This document shows positions 37,267 to 55,821 of a stretch of DNA of 64,000 nt, one piece after another. The stretch is taken from assembly GCF_964340395.1 (NCBI RefSeq), contig NC_135557.1:24123875-24187874 (forward strand), given 5' to 3'. The stretch comes from Glandiceps talaboti. Its lineage: Eukaryota; Hemichordata; Enteropneusta; Spengelidae. The notes under the pieces were generated by a model. It was not told where the DNA came from. It was given only the letters and a program-made list of their open reading frames with translations, and did not search any database. A program made the translations under genes and the position numbers. Position 1 is the stretch's first letter; each line of letters begins with the position of its first letter.

Positions 37267-38240
37267 ATATAGTACTATGTTTTACCGAGCTGGTGAACAT
37301 TTTCAAGGGTACCAAAAATGAAGGTTAGTTATTTTCACTGTACTGCATATACCATATTGCAATATTAACACAACGTACCTTTAGTAGACACCTTTGTGAT
37401 GAAAGAGTTTAAGGAAGTGACTCTGATTATTGAGAAGTCAAAGTTAAAAAATTGAAGAAGTTAAAACTTAATGTATTTATATTTAACCCGGAAAAGGTAC
37501 AAGTAAATGACTTGTCGTCTTCACGTATATTGTCAACACTAACAGATAGTTACGAATACATGGGTGGATTTAATTTCTTAATAGTATTTCGTACGCGTTC
37601 ACAGTTGGTTTCTACGACAAGATTACAGACACTCGGAGTTTTCTAATTACTTTACGACATACTTTAAGAAGATATAACATATGTGAGCTTACTTATCTTT
37701 TTACTAGCTAAGGTCAATTAAACCTGATTTTCCTGCCTAGCATAATTACCACAATTTCCTAGTCAACACAACGTACAAAGATCAAATATGTCTAATTCTC
37801 GTAGGAAATGATTACACCAACGATGGCCTAACACGTAAGGATCAAACCATCAATGCAACAAAGATATATACAATGTTTATTCCATGAAACCCAAAGGTTT
37901 TGTCGTCATGGAAACATAATAAGTCGTCGTTATATTGTGTACTACACAACTTAGCATGTGGTAATTACAATTGGTATTCACGTCAGGGAGAATACTTCAT
38001 TCCGTTCGAGTATTTTGATTTCAACAGCGAATATCAGAAGTGCCAACATAATTTAGTAGAGACACGATATTATTTCATCTAGAAATCGACGGAAATGTGC
38101 TTTGATCGGAAAGGTGCGGAATTGCGCTTTATCACAATTGTGTGCGTTGAAATCTATAGAATAGCTATGTATGCATGCCTGCCTCTACATTGTATCACAG
38201 ACAAGGAAGAAATGTTTTTGTCTGCGATTGTGTGCATGTA
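37267..38240. other. No feature recognised
   Basis: Short frames without recognisable similarity. Confidence 0.45.
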
Positions 38241-38321
38241 TTGTATTGTATGTATGTATGTATGTATGTATGTATGTATGTATGTATGTATGTATGTATG
38301 TATGCATGTATTGTATGTATG

Positions 38322-38355
<34 letters not shown>

Positions 38356-38585
38356 CGTACGTACGTACGTATGTATTGTATGTATGTATGTATGTATGTA
38401 TGTATGTATGTATGTATGTATGTATGTATGTATGCATGTATTGTATGTATGTATGTATGTATGTATGTATGTATGTATGTATGTATGTACGTACGTACGT
38501 ACGTATGTATTGTATGTATGTATGTATGTATGTATGTATGTATGTATGTATGTATGTATGTATGTATGTATGTGTGAATGTATGT
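38241..38585 (+). repeat. (TATG)n with a ~135 bp higher-order repeat
   Basis: TACGTACGTACGTACG and GCATGTATTGTATG markers recur in the same order about 130-135 bp apart. Confidence 0.9.
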
Positions 38586-39054
38586 ATTTATGTCTAGATA
38601 AAGTTTCGGCCAGAAAGACTTTACTGTTTGTTGTATATATTAAAACTGCTTATAAAATACACAATGTGACAATCAACAACTATATAAAGTTCCAGATTTC
38701 AAGTCAATTACGAAAAGTTGGTCGACAAACTTTCTAGACTGATCAAGTCTATATACTATAGTGACTGTGTTGGACTATTTCTGATAATGTTTTATTCCTT
38801 AATATACTTAATGCAACATGTGTGATTATTCTTTGCTTACACATTGACGTCAAGTACACAATATCATCAAAGATTAGTAAACAGAAAATACACAAGTTGA
38901 GACGCTTTCTTTCTTTTCTTAAACAAATTAGTTTGTGCTTTCTGGAAAACACGGGCAATGGTTTTTTACGTTTACAGAGTTTGATTAGATGGGTAGAGCG
39001 GGCATGTTGAATAATTTGGTTACTAGAGCAACCTATGAATACTTATTATACTGG

Positions 39055-39136
<82 letters not shown>

Positions 39137-39250
39137 TATACAGACAGACAGACAGACACACACACACACACAGACACAAACAAACTCATGTACATACATA
39201 CATACATACATACATACATACATACATACATACATACATACATACATACA
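39055..39250 (+). repeat. (ACAG)n(CACA)n(CATA)n microsatellite
   Basis: Compound tetranucleotide tract. Confidence 0.97.
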
Positions 39251-40134
39251 GACCCTGTTTAAGTGTGGAAATTTGTCATCTAGATATAGGTCATTCTTTA
39301 TATTACTAAACAAGTGTCAATCACGTCTCATGGTGATGTCTAATGATGTTACTTCTATTAACGAAGGAAAGTCAAAATTTGTCAAGCAGAGCTCAAGGCA
39401 AGAAATTAATTGAATTCTTTAGATAAAAAACTTGTGAGTACGATCCTTGATTTCCATTCCATAAAAAATAACATAGAATGATGGCGCCAAAATGGCGAAT
39501 GATCTGTCTATATGTATACTATATATAGTAAGTATTGTATCAACTTTAGAATGAACATTTCAAGTACAGACCAAAGACTTAACGAGACAGTCTGACAATA
39601 CATAGAAGGGAAAAGGTGAAACGACGCATTTTAATGGAACCATTTTAAGTTTGTTTGCCGGAAGGAATGATCAAATTATCGTGACGTTAATGTGGGGAAT
39701 AACGATTTTTTTTGTTACAAAGCTTTGATTTATTCAGCTTCATAGTTTTCTTGTTTAATCGATAGCAAATACTGATTCTAAGAAAGCTTGGAAATAGTTG
39801 ATATTTAATTCTTGTATTATACATGTATTCAGTTTTTATCGCATTCTAATTAGATTCTTAAATGTCATTCCTCTAAATTTAGTTTTCGATGAAATAAATT
39901 CAGTATAATATTGTATAATACGGTTGCATTTGTCTATTCTACTTTAGAAATACTGTCAGCCTTCGACTTTTTCTTGGGGAAATCTTCGGAGTAAATATCC
40001 GAGGTCTTACTGCAAGACTGGTAAACATATTACGGAAATACAAAGACAGATTGTACCACAGTAGGCTTAGGTTTAGTTAATGATGTCCAAAATAATCCCA
40101 AAACAAACACACAGAGACAATGAGACAGAGAGAC

Positions 40135-40179
<45 letters not shown>

Positions 40180-41214
40180 GTTGTATTAACACTGACAAAC
40201 ATGAACAACAGAGAAATTACATATTAATATCAACCCTGTTTCTATGAAACAACAAATACAATATGCTTTCCTGTTTGTGAAATAGTCACTGTGGAGATTC
40301 TATCGAGAGCTATTTCATATAGGGTGATTACGCAGGATGACCGTAATTTAATTCTTTTTTTTTTGTTTACAATATATTAACTATATAGGTAAATCTGAGT
40401 TCTCTGTAAATATGCCAATAAAAACTGAATAACTTGTCTTACAAGAATTTATGATAAAACCAGGGGTAGAAATTATTGTTCTTCGTATAAAAAGAAAGTT
40501 TTTGTTTCTTGTGCTAGCGCTCACTCTCTGAACAGGAAATTACACATGCGTTGATGTGTGAATGATTGCATACAGCGCTCGCTCTCTGCATTTGAACGTG
40601 ATTCTCGTGCCAATGTATTAAAAGACTTGTGGACGGAAAGGACACTTCGTTACCAACTATGTGGATTATAACACAGTATCAAAACATGTAAGAATAAACA
40701 CGAAACTCAATTTCCTTTCATTTGAATGTTAAAGGAGCTACATTCATTACACCTCAGACTTCACTATAGTAAAATAATATTCTTTTCGCCCACGGTGATT
40801 AAAGTAACTATCTGATAGTAAAGTGTACATAGATGACATCCATTCCATCGCCTAAGGCAAGGTGGAAAGGTTTTCTTGTGACAGTTCGATACTACATGAT
40901 GATAAACTAGACTAAGTCTACAGTGAATACATACTATTATATCATGCTTTTCAATCAAAACTAGCAACGATTAAAAAAATGTCTTTTAACAACTCAGATA
41001 CAACACACCGTTTACATTTCATGAGCCTTCAAAGCCGATTACACTACCTAAAGCTATGGACTAGATATTGTTTATGCATTCAATATACAGCTGTGTTTTG
41101 GCGATTAGTATGTGATAGTGAGTTTATACCGTCACTCCTCGAGGTCTTTCTACTCAACGAAAAACTGTAATTACTGTGTAACAGCGAGGTATACTTTAAA
41201 TTTATACAAGCTTG
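39251..41214. other. No gene recognised; short (ACAG)n at 40118-40181
   Basis: Intergenic DNA. Confidence 0.5.
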
Positions 41215-41217
41215 TTC

Positions 41218-41821
<604 letters not shown>

Positions 41822-42177
41822 TTTTTTTATTGTAATAAGAACACTGTATTCTCAGGAAATGATTTAAGCTCATGCTGAAATCGAGATTACGATTGATAAT
41901 GCAACAGTGAAAAAAATGTGTGCGTTGGAAGGTTAGATCTTCCCACGTCGACAGCGCCAAAATTTTGTGCCTGACATTTTAAAAACAATTTTCGCCTCAT
42001 CTCAAAGGAAATTAAAACTAGAAAAAGAGACTTGATTAATAATAAACTCGGTGTGAACTGTAATCGTCTTTTCTTTCGTCTTGTTCAAAGAGATATTTTT
42101 CTTATAAAAAAGTGAAAAATGAAAAGTACAGATATGTACTGTAGGCTAAATATTATATGTCGTCAGAGTTGCTTATT

Positions 42178-42350
42178 TCCCGCCAAAATTATAGTAGATG
42201 TGTGTAAATTTTAATTGTAACCAGAAAAAAAATATTAACTACATTTACTGTAATATTAACATTTGAATATTTCCCGCCAAAATTGATAGAAGTCAGACAT
42301 TTTCAATATATCTCAATGTAATCAGAAATATTTAACATTTATTTATTTTC
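42178..42350 (+). repeat. Two-copy ~100 bp repeat
   Basis: Both copies start TATTTCCCGCCAAAATT and carry TGTAA(C/T)CAGAAA. Confidence 0.65.
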
Positions 42351-42569
42351 TATAGCTAAATGTTAAATGTTAAATCGGAAATATAAATAATGCAAGTACT
42401 GTATTGTAATTAAATAGATGTTATAGATCGTAGTACAGAAATGGTTAATAATGTGTGATCATGAATATATTGTCAGTATACCTTGAGGGTGATCAAGAAG
42501 TTGAATTAAATAGTTATAAAAGACAACTTATCGCCGGCAATGTCATTGTATTATATTAAGCACCTACTC

Positions 42570-42929
42570 AACTACAATGTCAATGTCTTGCTGTCGGCAA
42601 TGTCATACCTAAAGTACGTAGTGTCAATGTCTTGCTGTTGACAATGTCATACCTACATACGTAGTGTCAATGTCTTGCTGTTGACAATGTCATACCTAAA
42701 GTACGTAGTGTCTATGTCTTGCTGTTGGCAATGTCATACCTAAAGTACGTAGTGTCAATGTCTTGCTGTTGACAATGTCAAACCTACAGTACGTAGTGTC
42801 AATGTCTTGCTGTTGACAATGTCATACCTACAGTACGTAGTGTCAATGTCTTGCTGTTGGCAATGTCATACCTAAAGTACTTAGTGTCAATGTCTTGCTG
42901 TTGACAATGTCATACCTACAGTACGTAGG
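42570..42929 (+). repeat. 44-bp minisatellite, ~8 copies
   Basis: Unit GTCAATGTCTTGCTGTTGAC then AATGTCATACCTAAAGTACGTAGT. Confidence 0.95.
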
Positions 42930-43707
42930 ATTTACTTTATATCAAGTAAAAGTTTGAAACCAACTCATATAAAGAAAACACAGGTATATTATTTCACTCT
43001 ACAAGGTTAAGTAAAGACACCGAATAATTTGTAGAAACAATATTTCGTCGATTTTTTTTGGCGGGAAAGGTACTCGAGGAAGAGGTGTGCGTGACAAAAT
43101 GTTCACAAGATGTGAAAGTCAAACTATTGTACCCTGTATTTTACTGGAGAAGGCTGGAAGTAATAAACCTTTAGTTGTAATTTGACGTATCGTGTAAGTT
43201 CAGAGTATGAACAAATTAAAATGATACAACTTATTTTTCATTAAATTTTATCATCCTTACAGATGACGTCATCATGGTTGGGTGCAAAGATTGTGAACTC
43301 TTCAAACGTACCGATAAGGATTCTAGGTGTATTTTTGTTGTAACAAAACACCTCGTTTAGAAGACTAAGTTAGATGATGTGTCGGCTTCTTTCAACAGGT
43401 TGTAATAACACAGTTTTGGCGACAGACACACGTAGCGTAATAAGCTATAATGGCGTCAAGAGCCTGCTGTTTACTATGTAAAGGAAAACGTAAAGGGGTA
43501 ATAGGAAAACGTAAAGGGGTTATTGAAAAACAACTAAGGTAATATTATAGACACAGGGTCAGAATTGTATTGTCAGATAACTAGAAAGGTATAACGCATG
43601 CGTGTGCAATACGGCGTATTCCGGTTATCGAACTTCCGGTTGTTTCGCAGGAAAGTATCGCGAGAGGGCGCACCATATCTGACAAAGTGAGGGCCAGAAT
43701 TTTCGTC

Positions 43708-44071
43708 ATGGCATCTAATAGTATGGCGATGTATGAAGCTGTCAACAAAATGGGCGTAAAAGAACTCCGTGCATTCATAAAAGAGTGGAAAATTACTACT
43801 TCTAAATCTACTAGATATCGCCAGAAATGCTGTCAACCTTGGTCTTGAAACACTAGAAAATGATAATTTTCTGAGAGAACGGACGAGGAGACGAATAGTG
43901 GATGTCGGGCATCAAAAGATAGAACTAATCGACAGTGGAAACATTGAAAGTTGGACGGAGGACCTTCGAAATATACCCGATGTAGACATGATAAACGTAT
44001 TTCTTTACCTTACTGGTGTCTGTTGCTTGACAAAAGAACGATTAGAAAATTACAAATCTGACAACAGCTTC
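43708..44071 (+). pseudogene. Frameshifted SAP-like domain gene inside the transposon
   Basis: ATG at 43708 opens MASNSMAMYEAVNKMG, then VKELRAFIKEW, the shape of a SAP/SAP-like helix pair. A frameshift near 43808 moves the reading to a second open frame (ARNAVNLGLETLEN, RTRRRIVDVG, SWTEDLRNIPDVD, VFLYLTGVCCLTKERL) up to the first MITE at 44072. The second part resembles a domain I associate with repetitive, transposon-linked invertebrate proteins; this assignment is from memory and weak. Broken by frameshift and by MITE insertion. Confidence 0.6.
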
Positions 44072-44306
44072 CAATCTGATTAAAATCCGATGTAGATGTT
44101 GGCTGATCGTTCATTGCTATTTTACCTTCGTTATTTTGCCTGAATTGACCTTCTTGGTACATGTTTTTAGCTTGCCTGATCGCCTCCTCTACGATCAGGC
44201 TAAAAAATGTAAACATGTACCAAGAAAAATGATATCAGGCAAAATAACGAAGGTAAAATAGCAATGAACGATTAGCCGACATCTACATCGGATTTTAATC
44301 AGATTG
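44072..44306. mobile_element. MITE copy 1 with 9-bp target duplication
   Basis: 235-bp hairpin element with arms of about 95 bp. It starts CAATCTGATTAAAATCC and ends with the reverse complement. The flanks 44063-44071 and 44307-44315 are both aacagcttc, a perfect 9-bp target-site duplication. It interrupts the SAP-like pseudogene. Confidence 0.93.
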
Positions 44307-44718
44307 AACAGCTTCCAGCTACAGTCATTGCAATATTGAGAGTTCGGTCGACAATTACCAAGCCACATGTTTATATTGTAACTGATGTCGCCGCATACTT
44401 AGGCCTTCCTTGTTTATTAGAACAGTGGTGTAGCACCACGGGTGAAATCATAAAACTTTGTCCGGAAAAAAACATTTCATGTACTGGTTATAAGTTGGCA
44501 TAAACATATTTGTATTGATATACTCATCTTTACTATCACACTTTGGTTAGCTTGCTATTCTTCATTCAGGACCATCAGTGTATAAAAAAACCCATTGAAG
44601 TCGGCAACGAATCATAAATATTGTTATTGTGATTGATGTACCACACCGCCCACCCCTTCAATGAATCGGCCTTCCATATAACGTTTACGTGGTTCACTCA
44701 TCATACCATGTCTTATAC

Positions 44719-44941
44719 CGATCTGATTAAAATCCGATGTAGATGTCGGCTAATCGTTCATTGCTATTTTACCTTCGTTATTTTGCCTGAATTGACCTTC
44801 GTGGTACATGTTTACGTTTTTGTCCTGATCGGTAGAGGAGGCGATCAAACATGTACCACGAAGGTCAATTCAGGCACAATAACGAAAGTAAAATAGCAAT
44901 GAACGATTAGCCGACATCTACGTCGGATTTTAATCAGATTG
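44719..44941. mobile_element. MITE copy 2 of the same family
   Basis: 223-bp copy of the 44072 element, with the same ends. The flanks gtcttatac (44710-44718) and gttttatac (44942-44950) are a 9-bp duplication with one change. Two independent 9-bp duplications point to a Mutator-like (MuDR) transposase source. Confidence 0.92.
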
Positions 44942-44950
44942 GTTTTATAC

Positions 44951-45060
44951 AAGCTGCAATAACTGTAGCGTATATTATGATTTTGAGGGTTCTTTCGTCT
45001 GTTTTTGTACCTTTTTCCGTTCCGATGTTTGACTGGAAGCAATCGCTACAATTTCTCCAA
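44951..45060 (+). repeat. AGCTGCAATAA...TAGCG repeat, copy 1
   Basis: Begins AGCTGCAATAACTGTAGCG and continues with TTTTGAGGGTTCTTTCG, TTTTTCCGTTCC. The same order (start motif, TTTGAG, TTTTTTCC, CGTTCC) recurs at 55832. Confidence 0.55.
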
Positions 45061-45453
45061 CGGTAACGCAAATGGACGAGGTCACACTGAAAACGTGAGT
45101 GAGATGTCAGTGTACTACCCGTTTCAAAATGTTGCTACTTTTGGGTTTTCCTCACGGTCCAATTGCAGAGCCAAACTTACGCGAAATATTAGGAGAACAA
45201 GAGGTTAATTTGCTATTTCGTTATTTGATGGGCGATAATGCAATATTATAGCGTAAAGTTACGGGGAATGACAGAAAATCTTTAGTCAGTGGTTACGATG
45301 CCTATAGACTCTATGCTTTACAACAATGCGCTACAATTCTGGCCCTCACTTCCGGTTCTAAAACAGCGCCCCTAGTGGCCAAACAATCATATCTTTTATC
45401 TTTTCGGGGCTTCTTCGATAACCGGAATACGGCGTATTGCCGTATATTGTCAG

Positions 45454-46254
45454 CTATGTGATATTATTCTTATAGTACTTTTCGTAAAAAAACCTTCCAG
45501 TAGCTGCATGGTTGTAGTTCAAAATTTATATTATCATTTTTTTGTTCGGCTCTTGCCATCTAATGACGTAAGAACAATATTGCATCAATCATCGATCGAT
45601 TTTAATTTGCATGTCAGCTAAGGTAATCATCACTAGGGTAGCGCCCTCACATAGCTCATGGCAGAAACTTTCGTTTTTATACACGTCGCGTGGGATACCG
45701 AGAAAGATAATGATGGAAAGTACCTGGAAAGTGCAATATTGAAAAAGAAATCAATATCTTATCAACACAATTTTTTCTGGACTGGATGACTCACAAATCA
45801 ACAAAGACACATTTTAAACAATTCTTGTGAAAGTTTGAACAATTTATTTTACATCTAAAACGTTCAACTTTAAAGTTGTTAAATGCATATGTAGTCAAAC
45901 ATTATATAAGTAGTTAACCATAAACATAGACATTTTGCCACTAGAGAAAATTGTGAGATTTTACAGTCTTCAGCTAGTTCTCAAAGACTAAATTTTACTA
46001 ATTATCAGATTGCTACGTTGTGTTCATGTACAGGAAGGCATTTTAGTCACTACTTATTTTTGAGATTTTGTTTTCCAGTGCACTAGTGAAATGTGTGAAA
46101 GTAACATTGCCAGGTTTATAGCATTAAACTCTATAGTAAGTGGAGAGGTTTACAAACTTGTAGACCCTTATACAATGCTACAAACAAATAATATGTTCAT
46201 GTACGTTATATTAAATTCTTAACATATGGTAAATTCTGTTAGAAATGATTAAAA
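45454..46254. other. No feature recognised
   Basis: Intergenic DNA between the composite transposon and the 37-bp array. Confidence 0.5.
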
Positions 46255-46757
46255 GAGTACCCTTTGACTTGAGTGTGAACAGTAAGAGTACCACTAACTT
46301 GTGTGAATGAACAATAAATGAGTACCCTAACTCTGTGTGTATGAACATTATACAGGAGTACCCCTGGCTTGTGTGCATGAACACTATGTGAGTACCCCTA
46401 AGTTTGTGTGCATGAACACTATTGGTGTACCCCTAACTTTGTGTGCATAAACACTCTATGAAAGTATCCCTAACTTTGTGTGCATGAACACTATATGGGA
46501 GTACCCCTAACTTCGTGTGCATGAACACTACATAGGAGTACCCTAACTTTGTGAGCAAGAACACTATATGGGAGTACCCTAACTTTGTGTGCATGAACAC
46601 TACACAGGAGTACCCCTAACTTTGTGTGCATGAACACTACATAGGAGTACCCTAACTTTGTGAGCAAGAACACTATATGGGAGTACCCTAACTTTGTGTG
46701 CATGAACACTACACAGGAGTACCCCTAACTTTGTGTGCATGAACACTATACAGGAGT
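46255..46757 (+). repeat. 37-bp minisatellite, ~13 copies
   Basis: Unit GTACCCCTAACTTTGTGTGC then ATGAACACTATATGGGA, downstream of the KAT7 3' end. Confidence 0.95.
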
Positions 46758-47280
46758 AGAGAATACATAGAACCTATATGTCTCCAAAGATACATTACCC
46801 TGCTCTCTATGGTTTGTATGAGAACACCACAAAACATATAATCCCTTTCTGATTATACAAGACGGCGCCCTCTATGATTTATATGGGAGAACCAAACTTG
46901 AGTGAAAACTTGAACCTCTTGTCTCTATTTTTCCAAGATAGCGCCCTCTATGGAACTTAGTCACGGTGGACACATCACAAAACAAGAAAAATGGGATCCA
47001 TGTTGGTATTAAAAAACAGATATTTCATGCAGTTGTTACTTTGTAAAATAAAATAAAATCATGTTACATTTGCTCAGGGTCACAATACTTTGATAAAGTA
47101 TTTCTGAGTTAAGTAAGCACACTTTTATCTAAGGGTAATACAAAACACATTACTTGTAAAAGAACTAGTTATACATGTTTAAATCTACAAAAAAAAATCA
47201 CAAATTGTTAAAAGTTGTAAATGGCAACGGCAGTGTCAGTTTTCCTTCCTCAGGATAAAAGATCCACTTTAGAGTCAATG

Positions 47281-47286
47281 TTTATT
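47281..47286 (-). terminator. KAT7: Candidate KAT7 poly(A) signal
   Basis: AATAAA on the minus strand, about 365 nt past the KAT7 stop, on the far side of the 36-bp tandem array. Not verified by transcript evidence. Confidence 0.35.
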
Positions 47287-47648
47287 CCAAACAAACTTTC
47301 CCTTGACAGTGATTTCAACGTTTTATGACTGGCCAAAATAAAGTAACTTTTTACAGGCAATGATTTCACCTTTAAAATGGGATGTGTCCATCCAAATATA
47401 CTTCTAGTAACTATATACAGGCAAAGATTTCAGCATGGTATAGAAGGTGTCCACTGATGATAATTTTAACGTTGTATGGGAGGCATCCATTGATAATAAC
47501 TTTACCGATGTACGGGTGGTGTCCACTGATAATGTCTTTACCAAAGTATGAGTGGTGTCCACTGATAATGACTTTACCGATGTATGGGTGGTGTCCACTG
47601 ATAATGACTTTACCGATGTACGGGTGGTGTCCACTTTAGGCAATTATT

Positions 47649-55392
<7,744 letters not shown>

Positions 55393-55760
55393 TGTAGCCG
55401 ACAACTGGTTCAAATCAACAGCGAATGTTACGTTACTGATGTACAGCGTCCAGTCTGTAAATAAGACAAGCGTCAACTTTCCGGAAACTGTGACCTATGA
55501 CCTATGAAACCGGAAGCTCTTTGAAGAGCTCGATTTGTAATATTGCATAATGAGTAACTAATGAATAACAAATCTACCATTCAGGATCGCCTTGTTTGGT
55601 GCTATATCATAATGCAATATTCCGATAATTTCATTCACTAATTAGTTTTGGGATTTTTATGTATTGCTCTCAATCGCAGTGTTTTGTGGGAAGTTTCAAA
55701 ATGGCAGCCCACATGACATTATCAAAGTTGAGCATGCACACCGATTGATCACATTTCATT
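55393..55760. promoter_or_regulatory. Bidirectional promoter region of KAT7 and ABHD10
   Basis: 368 bp separate the two start codons, which point away from each other. It contains an ETS/GABP-type site (AACCGGAAG, 55508-55516), a TTTCCGGAAA palindrome near 55478-55487, a TGACCTATGACCTATGA direct repeat near 55490, and a YY1-like initiator (CAAAATGGCAGCC, 55697-55709) on the ABHD10 side. No TATA box is obvious. These are typical of divergent housekeeping promoters; activity is inferred. Confidence 0.65.
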
Positions 55761-55821
55761 ATGCTCAGCAGACTTCCTTTACTGAGGAAAACGGTATTTA
55801 AAAAAATAATTGTCACATCTG
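55761..55821 (+). CDS. ABHD10: ABHD10 exon 1 (mitochondrial presequence)
   Basis: ATG opens MLSRLPLLRKTVFKK, then 1 nt into codon 21 before donor gtaggt. The phase-1 end fits exon 2 exactly, and the composition is that of a mitochondrial targeting peptide. An alternative start at an internal Met of exon 2 cannot be excluded. Confidence 0.65.

Larger units (their letters stand above)
43607..45439. mobile_element. Terminal-inverted-repeat DNA transposon, composite
   Basis: The left end CAATACGGCGTATTCCGGTT reads inward as the reverse complement of the right end. Further in, TGAGGGCCAGAATT (43687 onwards) is matched by AATTCTGGCCCTCA near 45340, giving terminal repeats of about 100 bp with an indel. 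The interior holds a broken gene (43708 onwards) and two MITEs. No transposase was recognised, so it is non-autonomous or decayed. A 9-bp match, tattgtcag, occurs outside both ends (43568 and 45445) but not flush with the left end. Confidence 0.7.

Noticed and set aside
38095-38737. Long frames of MYVC repeats, and similar CLSV, HTYI or TDRQ frames elsewhere
   Set aside because: They are translations of tetranucleotide microsatellites, open in several frames and on both strands.
43568-45453. tattgtcag 9-mers as the target duplication of the composite transposon
   Set aside because: The right copy lies 5 bp from the right terminus, but the left copy is 30 bp from the left terminus, so it may be coincidence. 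Kept only as a note.
47404-47643. Minus-strand repeat protein (VDTTHTSVKSLS units)
   Set aside because: It is the KAT7 3' UTR array read out of frame with the KAT7 coding end.
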